Shown: positions 52,779 to 63,156, numbered from the stretch's first letter. The stretch is 64,000 bases of DNA from Hyphomicrobium sp. (GCA_030148425.1 JASBTM010000016.1:1-64000); one strand, 5' to 3'. Program-made: numbers and translations. Notes: generated from the sequence alone by a model not told the origin.

Positions 52779-55700
52779 TTACTCCTTCGATACGCTGAGC
52801 GTGCCCGCAGCCGAGCGCGCATACCGCTCGGGACGATACATGTCTTCGACCGTTGCAGCCGGATGAACGAACGTGCCGGGCGTCACCGCGCGAACGATGT
52901 AGGCAAGCGTCGCCGTGACGGCCCCCGCCTTCGTTTGCGCCGCGCCGTCCGGCAGCACGACGCTGTTGTCGATCGTGCTGTCGCCGTTCTCCGCATCCGA
53001 TGAAGCGGCGGATGTCGGCACGTTCGCGAAGTTGAACGCAGCAACGAAGCGGTCATCGCGGAACTCGGTGTGTTCCGGCTCCGCCGACGACTTCAGCCAC
53101 GAGAGGCCCGAGACTGCGCCGCTATCGACGAGATGCGGATTTTCGATCTCGAAGCCCGCAGGCAGGCGATCGACGACCATCACGCGGCCTGCCGGATCGT
53201 CCGACGTAACCTTCACGACCATGACGAAGCGATCGTTCTGCTTCACCTTGGCTTTGCCGCCCGTGAGGCTTGCAAGATCGAACTTCTTGCCGTCCACGGT
53301 GTAAGCCTCACGCCCGATCTTGAAGCCCTTCGATGCGGGCGGTTCCGGCGTCAGCGCCGCGCCGATGACGGAGATCACCGCGTCAACGGCGGTGTCGCCG
53401 TTGTTGGTGATGGTCAGCGCACCGTCCTTCAACTCGGCCGGTGTTAGGCCCTTCAGAAGAGGCCCGCTCACCGGCTTGCCATCGATGGACAGCGTCGTCG
53501 CTTTCACTTCGTCATTCAGCGCCTTCGCAGCGAGCAACATCCAAGCCTGTTCCTGCGTGGAGGTGTACGTCCGCGTCTCATAGGCTTTCGCGATGACGGT
53601 CGCGAGCTTGGGCTGTTCGTCGCGCGCGATGCCGGTTTCGGCTGCGAGCGTGACGAGGGCCGCGCCGTCCCGCAGCGACGAACCGTAGTCGCTGCGATAG
53701 CCGCTGTCGGGCGTATCGGGCATCGCGGCAAGGGCGGCGGCGAACGTGCGCTCGGCGCGTTCCTTGTCGCCCATCATCGCCAGCGCCGCGCCCACTTGCG
53801 CTTTCGCCAGCGGCGTCGAGAAGCGGCCGATACGCTCGTCCGCGTAGTAGCGGAGGTCGCCGATCGGCGCGCGGCCGTTGCGCGCAAGCACATAGAGTGC
53901 ATAGGCCCGGTCTTCGCCGCCCTTCTCGAAATCCGAGGCATAGGCGATGAAGTTCTGCAGCCTATCGAGCGCGCGATTGAAATTCTCGCGCGGCACGTCG
54001 TAGTTCGCTTCCTTGGCGCGCGTCAGGAAGTCCGTGACGTAAGCCGTCAGCCACAGGTCCGTGCTGTACGGACCCCAGACGCCGAACGCACCGGTCGAAT
54101 CCTGCATCTCGAAGACGCGGCCAATCGCTTTCTGCACACGCTCTTTCAGCTCCTTGTCCTGGGCGAGCCCGATCTGCGCCGCCACCGCATTGGCTACGAC
54201 AAGCGGCATCGCCCGCGACACCGTCTGCTCGGCGCACCCATACGGATAGCGATCGAGCTGCGCGAGAAGGGTCGGCACATCCAGACGCGCCGCCGGGCCA
54301 ACCGACATGTTGATCTTCGTCCGCGACGGGATCAGATCGTAAGCAATGTCGGAAGAAACGCTCAGCTTGCCGCCGGGCTTCAGCGACGAGATCGTCGTGC
54401 GCTTGATGTCGCCAGCCGGCGGGAAGACATTGAATGTCATCTCACGCTTCACGGCGATATCGTTCGGGCCGGTAACGACAGCCTTCAGCGTGATCTCGCC
54501 GAGCTCCGTCGGCTTGAACGAGATGCGCTGCATCGTCCGCTCGCCCTGCTTGAGGTCGGCGGTTTTGTCGGCAATCGGCGTCAACGTTTCGTTGCGGTCA
54601 TCGCCCGTCTTCCGCGACAGCGCCAGCTTGTACGGAGCCGCTGCGCCGTCGACGTTATGAATGCCGAACCCGAGATCGACTTCGTCGCCAAGCGTCATGA
54701 AGCGCGGCACGGCAACGGTGAGAGCCACTGCATCGCGCACGATCAGATCGCCCGAACCGTGGCCGACCTTATCGTTACTCCAGGCCACCGCCATGAAACG
54801 CACGGTGCCGTTGAAGTCTGGCAAATCGAATGAAACGCTGGCCGTGCCGTCATCCTTCACGTGAACGATGCCGGAATAAAGCGATACGACCGTCTCGACC
54901 GTCGGATTACCCTGCAGCGCCGCGGTGCCATCGCCACCGGAGCGGAGCTTGCCGCGGTCCGCACGCATGCCGTCGATCAGCTTGCCGTAGAAATCGCGGA
55001 TCTCGAACGACAGCTTCTGCTGCTGCGAGAACCATTTCTCCGGCGCGGGCGTTTCGAACCGCGTGAGATTGAGAATACCGAGATCCACCGCCGCGACGAC
55101 GATACGGGCGTCTTCGCCGGGCTTTAACCCATCCACCTTCAGCGGCACATCGACATGCGCGCCGGACTTCACCTTCTCCGGAAGCGTCACGGCGACTTTG
55201 AGCTGCTTGCTGCTCTGATCGATCGGCAACCAGCGGATGCCGATAGCCCGGCTCGGCATGCGCTTCAGCGCTTCATCCATCGGTCGATAGAGGATCGCGG
55301 TCGCGTAAGCTCCGGGTCCCCATTCGGCGTCGACAGGAATTTCCACTTCGCCGCCGCCCTTGGCGATATCGACCTCTTTCATCAGATCGAGGCCTGTGCC
55401 GAGCACAGCGATGAGCGCCTTGCCGCCGAGCTTCGAAGCGATGCGCAGCTTCGCCGTGTCGCCCGACTTATAGCTATCCTTATCGAGCGCGACGTCGAGC
55501 TGCTCAGGGCTGTCGACGTTTTCGCCTGTCGTGTACCAGCCGGCGTTGAAGATAACGCTCGATGCTGGGCCGTCCGCATCGTTCGATACGACGTCGAGGC
55601 GGTAGCGGCCCCACTGGATTGGCTGGGAGATCTTCGCCGCACCATCGGCAGTTACGGCAAGCGGCCCGCTGCCGACCTTGCGTTTCACTGTCACGGCTTC

Positions 55701-58106
55701 ATAGGTCCACGCGCCGTCGCGGCGATACCACTGCCAATTCGTATCGAGCCGCGTCAGCGTCCACGTAAGATTGCTGTTCGCTTCGGCTTTGCCGTCGGCT
55801 CCGAGAAGCACGACGTTGAAGTCGGCGTTCTGATCTTCCGGCGCCGTGAAGTTCTCGAACAGCGGCTTGATGCCGATGCGTGCAAGTTTCAGATCGACGG
55901 GCAGCGTGATATTGCGCTCGATGGTGCGACCGCCGTCTTCGCGCAGCTTCACGGAGATCGAAGCTTCGAGCGGCTTCGGCGTCTTCGGTATCTGCGGCAG
56001 CGTGATCTGGATGGCGGCCTTGCCGTTCTGATCCATCGCGAGGTTGGACGGCAGCGCCTGCCGCGCGGGATTCACCAACTCATCCGCTTGACCAAAGACA
56101 TAGCCCGCATAACCCGGAACGTCCTTGTTCGACGCCTTGACGACAACTTCCCCTTCAAGGCCAAGACCCGCGGCCGGCGGTCCGTACAAATAGCGGCCGT
56201 CGGCATCGATCGACTGGTTCTCGTCCGGCGATAGCGCCTTGAGGGTCGACGTCAGCGTCATGTCGAGACGCTCAGGCACGAAATCCTCGACAAGGAACGA
56301 GCGTTCGGCAATCGGTTCGGCCTTCGGATCGGTGTAGAGCTTCACGCGCCAAGTGCCGGTCATGGCCGTCTTGGCGAGCGTCAGTACGCGCGAGCGTCCG
56401 CCGAGCCCGGCATCATTCATCACCAGGCGCGCCTGCTCGACGCCGTCCGGACGAAAGAGCATCAGCGTCGCCGGAACGACGGACGCCTTGCCAAACTGAT
56501 CGCGGACGAGCGCGGTAACGTTCACGTCTTCGCCGCCGCGATAGACGCCGCGTTCGGTGTAGACGAAAGCATCGACCGGACCTGACGGATCGCGGCCCTG
56601 CACGCCGCGGTCGGAGAGATCGAAGGCGTTGAGCGTCAAGTCGAGGAACGCGTATTCGCCCTCGCCTTTCTGGGCGACGAGGATCGCGGGCGCAGCGCCG
56701 CCTTCGCCCTTGGTGATCGCGGCATCGAACTTGGCATAGCCGCGAGCGTCCGTATTGATCGTTGCTAGCACTTCATTGTTTTTCGCGATCAGCTTCACCG
56801 ACGTTCCGGCAACAGCCGTCGCATCGCTGAGCGAGCGAACAAGCGCATGGATGCCGTCATTGCCGCTGAAAGCCGTCAGGCCGAGATCAGAAACGATGAA
56901 CCACTGCGTCGCCCGCTCGTAGCTCTCTTCCTTTTGTTTCTCGGATGGCTTCGCGACCACGACGTAGACGCCCGGCTCGAGCTTCCCCGTCGCATCCGTC
57001 ACCGGGACAGCCGTCGTTACGTCCTCGTTGAGCTTCGACGCAATGTCCATCTGGCCCGAATAGACCTTGATGCCGGACCGGTCGCGGATGTTATCGACGT
57101 CATAGCTCGAAAGCTGGCGCGCCATGTCGCCGTTCTGCAGCGTCGACGCGAGGTTGCGGTCGCCAATGCGATAGACTTCGATATCGACCTTCGCCGTGTT
57201 CGTCGTCGTGACCGGAATGCCCTGCTGGCCGCGCGACGGCAGCACGTAAGCCTTGCCGCCGAAACGCACATAAGCCGAGCGGTCGGGAATGTAGACGGCG
57301 ATGTCGGAAGATTTGAGCAGCTTCTCGCCGATATCCGACGGCAGCCCGGCGCGGATCTGCACCTGATAACGCTCGCCGTATTTCAGTCCCTCGAGGCAGA
57401 GCTGCTTGCCGTCCTGCACGAGGTTTTGCGGGTCCTTGCCGCCGACTGAAATGAACTTCGCGACGTCCGTCTGCGTGCGCGACAGATCCTCCGAGAATTG
57501 CAGACAGAGGCGCGGCGGCGTCGCATTGTTGTCGGTCTTGTAGTCAGTCATGCGGAAGCCGTACTGGCCGCGCAGCTTGTCAAACAGTTCGCGCGTTGCC
57601 TGATCGTCCGCGAGCGCGAGGCTGAGGCTCAGCGCGTCGATGGCGGGCCGCCAGTAGGAGCGCGCTTCGAGCGTTCGGCCGAGCACATAAAGCGCATGCG
57701 CCTTGTCCGCGTTTGCGCTCGCAAGCTGATAGCCGCGATAGGCGGCGCCGGACGCGTAGATCGCCAAGTCATATCGCTCGCTCGAATTGTTGGGATCCGG
57801 CGGAATGGCGAGGAGCGCTTCCGCGAGGCGCGTCCAGGACGCGAAATCCTGATCGTTCGCCGAAACCACGTTAGCGAGCGAGCGTGACGCCGCGCGCGGG
57901 TCGGACGCAAAGACTTTCTCGGCTTCAGCCTTGAGAGCGGCCGGCGACTTGCCGTTCGGCTTCCAGTTGGCCTTGAGATAGGCCTCATAGCGTTTGGCAT
58001 CGGCTGCGATGCCCTGATGCAGGAACGGCTTCTCGGTGGCGACGGCTGTCGCGAAGGTCGCCAGCATGAGAGCGAAAACCGCCGCAAGGCGCGCGAGGAA
58101 GATCAT
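52779..58106 (-). CDS. Alpha-2-macroglobulin family protein (YfhM-like)
   Basis: From the ATG at 58104-58106, with AGGA upstream and a signal peptide (LAAVFALMLATFATAVA), the protein has 1775 residues; a GTG at 58154 is in frame. Bacterial A2M parts are seen: repeated macroglobulin strands, MG-type bait-region area, and the thioester motif YGCAEQT (about 1290) with the Cys-Gln pair intact. A helical thioester domain and a receptor-type end follow. It is a periplasmic protease trap that links attackers covalently. It lies upstream of pbpC, matching the E. coli yfhM-pbpC pair. At about 1775 residues it is of normal size. Confidence 0.95.
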   Translation of the reverse strand: MIFLARLAAVFALMLATFATAVATEKPFLHQGIAADAKRYEAYLKANWKPNGKSPAALKAEAEKVFASDPRAASRSLANVVSANDQDFASWTRLAEALLAIPPDPNNSSERYDLAIYASGAAYRGYQLASANADKAHALYVLGRTLEARSYWRPAIDALSLSLALADDQATRELFDKLRGQYGFRMTDYKTDNNATPPRLCLQFSEDLSRTQTDVAKFISVGGKDPQNLVQDGKQLCLEGLKYGERYQVQIRAGLPSDIGEKLLKSSDIAVYIPDRSAYVRFGGKAYVLPSRGQQGIPVTTTNTAKVDIEVYRIGDRNLASTLQNGDMARQLSSYDVDNIRDRSGIKVYSGQMDIASKLNEDVTTAVPVTDATGKLEPGVYVVVAKPSEKQKEESYERATQWFIVSDLGLTAFSGNDGIHALVRSLSDATAVAGTSVKLIAKNNEVLATINTDARGYAKFDAAITKGEGGAAPAILVAQKGEGEYAFLDLTLNAFDLSDRGVQGRDPSGPVDAFVYTERGVYRGGEDVNVTALVRDQFGKASVVPATLMLFRPDGVEQARLVMNDAGLGGRSRVLTLAKTAMTGTWRVKLYTDPKAEPIAERSFLVEDFVPERLDMTLTSTLKALSPDENQSIDADGRYLYGPPAAGLGLEGEVVVKASNKDVPGYAGYVFGQADELVNPARQALPSNLAMDQNGKAAIQITLPQIPKTPKPLEASISVKLREDGGRTIERNITLPVDLKLARIGIKPLFENFTAPEDQNADFNVVLLGADGKAEANSNLTWTLTRLDTNWQWYRRDGAWTYEAVTVKRKVGSGPLAVTADGAAKISQPIQWGRYRLDVVSNDADGPASSVIFNAGWYTTGENVDSPEQLDVALDKDSYKSGDTAKLRIASKLGGKALIAVLGTGLDLMKEVDIAKGGGEVEIPVDAEWGPGAYATAILYRPMDEALKRMPSRAIGIRWLPIDQSSKQLKVAVTLPEKVKSGAHVDVPLKVDGLKPGEDARIVVAAVDLGILNLTRFETPAPEKWFSQQQKLSFEIRDFYGKLIDGMRADRGKLRSGGDGTAALQGNPTVETVVSLYSGIVHVKDDGTASVSFDLPDFNGTVRFMAVAWSNDKVGHGSGDLIVRDAVALTVAVPRFMTLGDEVDLGFGIHNVDGAAAPYKLALSRKTGDDRNETLTPIADKTADLKQGERTMQRISFKPTELGEITLKAVVTGPNDIAVKREMTFNVFPPAGDIKRTTISSLKPGGKLSVSSDIAYDLIPSRTKINMSVGPAARLDVPTLLAQLDRYPYGCAEQTVSRAMPLVVANAVAAQIGLAQDKELKERVQKAIGRVFEMQDSTGAFGVWGPYSTDLWLTAYVTDFLTRAKEANYDVPRENFNRALDRLQNFIAYASDFEKGGEDRAYALYVLARNGRAPIGDLRYYADERIGRFSTPLAKAQVGAALAMMGDKERAERTFAAALAAMPDTPDSGYRSDYGSSLRDGAALVTLAAETGIARDEQPKLATVIAKAYETRTYTSTQEQAWMLLAAKALNDEVKATTLSIDGKPVSGPLLKGLTPAELKDGALTITNNGDTAVDAVISVIGAALTPEPPASKGFKIGREAYTVDGKKFDLASLTGGKAKVKQNDRFVMVVKVTSDDPAGRVMVVDRLPAGFEIENPHLVDSGAVSGLSWLKSSAEPEHTEFRDDRFVAAFNFANVPTSAASSDAENGDSTIDNSVVLPDGAAQTKAGAVTATLAYIVRAVTPGTFVHPAATVEDMYRPERYARSAAGTLSVSKE

Positions 58107-58154
58107 AGGGGTGGCATCCTGTGTGAAAGCCTTGACGTCCGAGCGCATGAACAC

Positions 58155-58522
58155 GCCGCGCGTGGTCAGCGAAACTCTGGCGCAGTATCGCCAGGAGGCG
58201 TTTCAAGCAAAAGACCAACAAGGTCCAAGGGCCGAAGCGCGGCGATAATTTGGGAAATTCCGATGCTTGCGCGTTCTTGCGGCCTTTTTCTAATTTTGAC
58301 ACAGCGCACAGTTTACCACCCCGCCAAAGGCCGGGGATAAGTTTCGGACTGGTGATTCTGAAAGACGTTCGCGAGACGACCGAAGGCGATAGCCCGGTGC
58401 AGGTTACCTCGAAGCACAACCCGTCGCTGAACAACAGTTCCCCTCCCCCTTGCGGGGAGGGGTTAGGGGTGGGGGTCCTAACGAACACCGAGTTTGCGGG
58501 ATTTCAGCTGACAGCGAAGATT
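58155..58522. other. Intergenic region with one palindromic repeat; no gene seen
   Basis: About 368 bases lie between the macroglobulin start and the TIGR02302 stop. The right part contains the repeat at 58439-58478. Plus-strand frames (58017-58340 and 58250-58588) have no recognisable family. Confidence 0.45.
58439..58478. repeat. Palindromic C/G-rich repeat (CCCTCCCC-CTTGC-GGGGAGGG)
   Basis: The 8-bp arms at 58441-58448 and 58454-58461 are followed by GTTAGGGGTGGGGGTCC. This is a form of a repeat widespread in alphaproteobacterial spacers. It may end the transcript of the TIGR02302 gene, 45 bases after its stop. Confidence 0.75.
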
Positions 58523-61243
58523 CTAAAACCGCTTCAGCAGCCGGTCGATGTATTCCAGCTCGTCCGGCGGTCTGAGGCTCTCGCCTGACCGCTTGCGAAG
58601 CTCTTCGAGAATTTCGCGCGCGCGCTGTGCATCGATCGCATCCGGCACCTTCACCGAATTGCCGAAGTCCGGTCCCTGCGCCCGCTGCGGCCGCCCGAAC
58701 GGATCGCGCGGCGACGACCCGCCCCGGCCGATCCGCTGCTGCGCGTTCTTCTGCATCTGCTCGGCCATCTGCTGCGCGCTCTGGCGCATCTGGTCGAGCG
58801 CCTGCCCCTGCTCGTTGGCGGCTTCGTCGAGATCGCCCTGCTTCAGCGCGTCTTCGGCCCTGCTCATCGAATCCTGCGCGTTGCCGAGCTTATCGGGATC
58901 GCCCGCCCCCATCTGCTGCAGATCTTTCTTGAGCTTCTCCAGCTCGTTGCGAAGCTGCGCCTGACGGTCCTGCAAGCCGCCCTTGCCGCGCCGTTGCTGA
59001 CCGCCGCCCTGGCCGCCCTGACCCTGCTGGCCCTCGCCCTGTTCGCCGCCGCCCTGCTGATCGGGCTGCATGCCGTTCTGTCCGTCACGCTGCTGACCTT
59101 GGCCCTGCTGGCCCTTGCTGCCCGTACGTGGCGAACCTTCGCTGCCCTGCTGATCTTGCTGCGAGCCGCCCTGACCTTCCTGCTTCCGGCGCTCGCGGAA
59201 AGTGTCGTCCATGAGCTGCTGCTGCTTGCCGGTGAGATCGCTCAGCTCGTTGAGCTTCTTCATCATCTGCTGGGCGCGTTGCTGCTGCGCCCGCGCTTCC
59301 GGCGAGTTGGCGGACTGGAGGCGGTCCATCAGCTCGCGCATCTCGGAGAGCATTTGCTCGGCTTCTTCGCGCGAACCTTCGCGCGCGCTCTTCTCGAGAT
59401 CCTTCATCATCTGATCGAGATCTTGCTGACCAAGCTGGTCGGCCTGATCGTTCTGCTGCTGATCGCCCGGAGACGGATTTTCCTTCTCCGCGTTCTTCTG
59501 CATCTCGTTGAGATAGTCGTTGAGCTTTTTCTTCAGGTCCGCCATCGCGTCCTGAATTTCCTTGTCGTCGCCCTTCTGGATCGCATCCGAGAGACGGTCC
59601 TGCGCATCCTTCAGCGCCTTTTCGGCCTGTGAAAGATCGCCGTCCTCGACTTTCAGCGCGATCTGCCAAAGCTCCGAGATCGACGAGTTGATCGCTTCGC
59701 GCGAGCCGTCGCGGTCGAGCCGATGGAAGATCGCCCGCATGCCAAGGAAGACACCGTCGTCGGTGATGAAACCTTGAGGCTCCATCGTCAGCGCATCGAG
59801 CGCGCGCACCACCATCGGACGATAGCGCGAATCCTCGGCAAGCAGACGGCGCTGCTCGACGATCGCCCGCGCCAGCGGATTCTTGAAACGCCGCGACGGC
59901 AGCACGAGCTCGATCGGCTTGCTGCGCCCGATCTGGCCGCCGACATCGGTCGCCTCGAGCCAAAGCTGCACGCGCTGACCGGCAAGCGGATTTTCACCGA
60001 TTTCCAGCAGTGCCGATGTATCCACCGACTTGGCGCCCGGCCGCGGAATCCTCAGGCTCATGACCGGAGGCGGTTCAAGCGGCAGACGCGGCCCCGTCAG
60101 CGGCGGCGGCTGCGCCCACGCCTTCGACGGATCGACAGGCGGAGGTGGCACCTTGCGCACCTTCACCTCGGCGCTTTGAACACCGTAGTCGTCCTCTGCC
60201 TTGTACGCGACGCGCATCGACCCGCGCAGCGTCCCGCTGATATCTTTGGTGAGCGCGATTTTCGGCAACTCGTCGGCAATGACGTCGAACGTCCAGAGCC
60301 CGAGTTCGGTCGAGCCCGCGAGTGCGCGCACGCGCGCAGATTTGCGGATCTCGTAGCGGACCTCAGAAACGTTCGAGGCCAAAACATTGGAGACCGGCGC
60401 ATTGGCTGCATCGCTACCCTTCGGCTTTTCCGGCGTAACGACCACCGGCTGCGTCGCCCCATCGGCCAGGACTTCGAGCCTGACGCCGCTGCCGTCAAAG
60501 CCGACACCTCTGAGCGTCAGCAGGCTGCGATCCGGCACCTCGAAAAACTTGCCGTGCTCCTGTCCCTCGTCCGTTGCTGGCTTCGAACCGTCGGCAAGCA
60601 GGACAGGAGGGAGTGCCGTATAGGGCGGCGGCGTCACCCACGCATCGACGCGCGCAGGCGGCCCTTGCTCGGCAGCTCCGAACCGAAAGGCCGCCGCGAG
60701 CCGGTCGCCAAGATTTCCGGTCGCCATCGCGGCAATCGGGATGAGCAGCAGGAGAAGAAGTCCGCGTAACGCCCACGGATCGAAACGATCGGTTCTCGGT
60801 GCCGGATTGCCGACCTTGAGACGCTGGATCGCCTTCGCCAGCCTCTGCCGGTGAGCTTCCCACAGCGCCGAGGTATCGGCATTCGCCGCGCCGGACGTCA
60901 GCGTATCTTCATAGGATGTCGCCGGACGGTGCGGAACATTGGATCGCCGCTCGATGCGCCGGATGGCTTCGTCGCGGGTCGGCCACGGAATGCGCACCGC
61001 ATAGATGGCAGCGGCAATCGCCCCGGCAGCAAAGCAGAGCAGCACGATCTTGTGCAGCAGCACGTCGAGATTGGGCCAGAGACCCAGGAACGACAGGATG
61101 GCGAACAACATCGCCACGCCGAGCAAAAGCCACAGCCGCGGCCAAAGCCGCTCGAAGAACAGCGCCAGCGTGCTGAGGCGAACTTTACGCGCGAACGTCC
61201 GCGACATCTCGGGACCCGCGCCCGGAATTTGGGGCTCTGCCAT
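58523..61243 (-). CDS. TIGR02302 family (DUF4175) large membrane protein
   Basis: From the ATG at 61241-61243 the protein has 906 residues. Three hydrophobic helices lie near the N-terminus (LWLLLGVAMLFAILSFLG, IVLLCFAAGAIAAAIYA and GLLLLLLIPIAAMA). A periplasmic beta-rich part follows, then from about 590 a long Gln/Gly/Glu-rich helical stretch (QQGEGQQGQGGQGGG) and a final conserved piece (RGGSSPRDPFGRP...DPFG, ILEELRKRSGE). TIGR02302 proteins are specific to alphaproteobacteria, are found next to lysA, and have no known function. The low-complexity stretch is 250 residues long here. Confidence 0.92.
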   Translation of the reverse strand: MAEPQIPGAGPEMSRTFARKVRLSTLALFFERLWPRLWLLLGVAMLFAILSFLGLWPNLDVLLHKIVLLCFAAGAIAAAIYAVRIPWPTRDEAIRRIERRSNVPHRPATSYEDTLTSGAANADTSALWEAHRQRLAKAIQRLKVGNPAPRTDRFDPWALRGLLLLLLIPIAAMATGNLGDRLAAAFRFGAAEQGPPARVDAWVTPPPYTALPPVLLADGSKPATDEGQEHGKFFEVPDRSLLTLRGVGFDGSGVRLEVLADGATQPVVVTPEKPKGSDAANAPVSNVLASNVSEVRYEIRKSARVRALAGSTELGLWTFDVIADELPKIALTKDISGTLRGSMRVAYKAEDDYGVQSAEVKVRKVPPPPVDPSKAWAQPPPLTGPRLPLEPPPVMSLRIPRPGAKSVDTSALLEIGENPLAGQRVQLWLEATDVGGQIGRSKPIELVLPSRRFKNPLARAIVEQRRLLAEDSRYRPMVVRALDALTMEPQGFITDDGVFLGMRAIFHRLDRDGSREAINSSISELWQIALKVEDGDLSQAEKALKDAQDRLSDAIQKGDDKEIQDAMADLKKKLNDYLNEMQKNAEKENPSPGDQQQNDQADQLGQQDLDQMMKDLEKSAREGSREEAEQMLSEMRELMDRLQSANSPEARAQQQRAQQMMKKLNELSDLTGKQQQLMDDTFRERRKQEGQGGSQQDQQGSEGSPRTGSKGQQGQGQQRDGQNGMQPDQQGGGEQGEGQQGQGGQGGGQQRRGKGGLQDRQAQLRNELEKLKKDLQQMGAGDPDKLGNAQDSMSRAEDALKQGDLDEAANEQGQALDQMRQSAQQMAEQMQKNAQQRIGRGGSSPRDPFGRPQRAQGPDFGNSVKVPDAIDAQRAREILEELRKRSGESLRPPDELEYIDRLLKRF

Positions 61244-61396
61244 ACCGTTAAGGTAGCACGAGGCCTTTCCCCCGCACGTTAACAAAATGCAACGTAAACA
61301 GGCAAATAATCGCCGCCATCATGCCTCACCCGGGCCATGGTCACCCATCTCTGTTGCACCTGCGCGGCAGCGAAGGACGGCGCGCTCCATCAACAC

Positions 61397-61466
61397 CGTC
61401 ATGCTGGCGCAGGCCGGCACCCAGACAGCAGGTCCGGACAGATCCCGGCCTGCGCCAGGACGACGG
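61397..61466. repeat. Inverted pair of REP-like units (GTCATGCTGGCGCAGG type)
   Basis: GTCATGCTGGCGCAGGCCGG (61399-61418) and an inverted copy GATCCCGGCCTGCGCCAGGA (61441-61460) lie head to head around TCCGGAC. They are related to the unit at 42754. The 298-base spacer between the TIGR02302 start and the lysA stop is mostly repeats. Confidence 0.75.
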
Positions 61467-61497
61467 AAGGAGAGGTGCAAACGCTTCTGCCGCAATG

Positions 61498-61584
61498 ATG
61501 TCATCCTCGGGCTCGTCCCGAGGATCCATTCCGCAGCTAGCGCTTTATACGATGGGTCCTCGGCCCGAAGCCGAGGATGACAGT
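61498..61584. repeat. Inverted pair of REP-like units (GTCATCCTCGGGCTCGTCC type)
   Basis: A left unit at 61498-61529 and an inverted relative at 61551-61584 (GGGTCCTCGGCCCGAAGCCG then AGGATGACAG) form a long imperfect hairpin. It lies just after the lysA stop and could terminate the lysA transcript. Confidence 0.75.
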
Positions 61585-62849
61585 CAAATCCACGGCGGCA
61601 GACGGTCGGCGCCGATCAAATCGTCAAAGCTCGGCCGCGGTCGGACGACGGCGTATTTGTCTCCATCGACGAGCACTTCCGGCACCAGCAGTCGGCTATT
61701 GTACGTAGACGACATCACCGCGCCGTAGGCTCCCGCCGTCATGACGGCGAGCAGGTCGCCTGGAGCAGCAGGCGGCAAAGTCCGGTCCTCCGCCAGGAAA
61801 TCGCCGGTCTCGCAAACCGGCCCGACAATGTCCTGTTGGATCGGCGCCATGTCGCCCTGCGCTTCCGTAACCGGCCAGATGTCGTGATAGGCCTCGTAGA
61901 GCGTCGGCCGGATAAGATCGTTCATCGCCGCATCGACAATCGTGAACGTCTTATCGGTACCTTCCTTGACGTAGATGACCTTCGTCACGAGCACGCCCGC
62001 GTTGCCGACGATCATCCGTCCCGGCTCCATGACGATCTTGAGTCCAAGGCCGCCGAGCGTCTCCTTGACGACGGCCGCGTACTCGTCCGGCGTCGGCGGA
62101 ATATCGTTGGCGCCGCGATACGGCACGCCGAGCCCGCCACCAATATCGAGATGCTCGAGCGCCAGCCCTTGAGACTTGAGATCGCGCGCGAGGTCGGCCA
62201 TCAGCCGGAAGGCGTCGCGGAACGGCGCAAGATCGGTGATCTGGCTACCGATATGCATATGAATGCCGGAAACCTTGATGCCCGGAAGCTTCGCCGCTTC
62301 CGCGTAAAGCCGCCGCGCATCTACATACGGCACGCCGAACTTGTTCTCGGCTTTTCCGGTCGAGATCTTTGCGTGCGTCTTGGCGTCGACGTCCGGATTG
62401 ACGCGAATGGCGATCGACGCCGTCGCGCCGATTGCCGTCGCGACATCGCTGAGCGCCTTAAGTTCCGGCTCGCTCTCGACATTGAATCCGAGAATGCCTT
62501 CTTCCAGCGCATAGCCCATTTCGGCCCGCGTCTTGCCGACGCCCGCGAATATGATCTTCGACGCTGGCACGCCCGCCGCACGCGCACGGCGAAGCTCGCC
62601 TTCGGATACCACATCCATGCCCGCACCGAGCCCCGCCATGATCTTCAGCACGGCCTGGTTCGAGTTGGCTTTCACGGCAAAGCAAATGAGAGACTTCTGT
62701 CCCTCGAACGCCTTCGCCAGCACTTGGTAGTGGCGGACCAGCGTCGCCGTCGAATAGCAGTAGAACGGCGTGCCAACCTCGGCCGCGACGCGTGCGAGAC
62801 TCACATCCTCCGCATGGAGGAGGCCGGCCTTGTAATGAAAATGATGCAT
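61584..62849 (-). CDS. lysA: Diaminopimelate decarboxylase
   Basis: This 421-residue fold-III PLP enzyme converts meso-diaminopimelate to L-lysine, the last step of lysine synthesis. Lys60 in CFAVKANSN forms the aldimine. Other parts are HIGSQI, GGGLGVPY, EPGRMIVGNAG and CETGDFLAEDR (the Cys and Glu at the subunit active site). The C-terminal GAYGAVMSSTYNSR and MNDLIRPTLYEAYH are as in known LysA. It lies downstream of lptM and argH in the order common to alphaproteobacteria. A repeat pair begins at its stop codon. Confidence 0.97.
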   Translation of the reverse strand: MHHFHYKAGLLHAEDVSLARVAAEVGTPFYCYSTATLVRHYQVLAKAFEGQKSLICFAVKANSNQAVLKIMAGLGAGMDVVSEGELRRARAAGVPASKIIFAGVGKTRAEMGYALEEGILGFNVESEPELKALSDVATAIGATASIAIRVNPDVDAKTHAKISTGKAENKFGVPYVDARRLYAEAAKLPGIKVSGIHMHIGSQITDLAPFRDAFRLMADLARDLKSQGLALEHLDIGGGLGVPYRGANDIPPTPDEYAAVVKETLGGLGLKIVMEPGRMIVGNAGVLVTKVIYVKEGTDKTFTIVDAAMNDLIRPTLYEAYHDIWPVTEAQGDMAPIQQDIVGPVCETGDFLAEDRTLPPAAPGDLLAVMTAGAYGAVMSSTYNSRLLVPEVLVDGDKYAVVRPRPSFDDLIGADRLPPWI

Positions 62850-62931
62850 GGAAGCGCTTCTAGCGGATGAGAAACATCCGCTTCACCGGAAAATGCCGCA
62901 AAGGTCAAGACGCCGTTGAGAAATCCGAGAC

Positions 62932-63156
62932 CTAACGCAGCAGCGGATCGAGAATGAAGGAATCGTGCGGCTTCGGCGGGGCGTCGGAATTTTTACCCGG
63001 ATCGGCGGCGTCTGCCGATTTCGCCTCTCCAGCAGCTTTCGCGCCGGGAGGGGGCTCAAGAGGCCCTTTGACGCCGCAGCCGGCAAGCCCCGCCGCCGCG
63101 GCGCCGAGAAGCGCCACGATCATCAAGGCTTTCGAGCTGCGCAGAAGCGCGGCCAT
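62932..63156 (-). CDS. lptM: Small lipoprotein of the LptM (YifL) type
   Basis: From the ATG at 63154-63156 the protein has 74 residues; the frame is open to 63192. The lipoprotein signal ends in GLAGCG (Cys 27) followed by the hallmark VKGPLEPPPG, and an Asp/Lys/Pro-rich tail with FILDPLL. LptM helps oxidative maturation of the LPS transporter LptD in E. coli. The argH-lptM-lysA order is widely conserved. The rest of the 82-base gap to lysA shows no feature. Confidence 0.88.
   Translation of the reverse strand: MAALLRSSKALMIVALLGAAAAGLAGCGVKGPLEPPPGAKAAGEAKSADAADPGKNSDAPPKPHDSFILDPLLR

Noticed and set aside
53796..56234. Long plus-strand frames (345 and 359 codons) opposite the macroglobulin gene
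   Set aside because: Arg-rich shadows; the minus strand carries the thioester motif and family layout.
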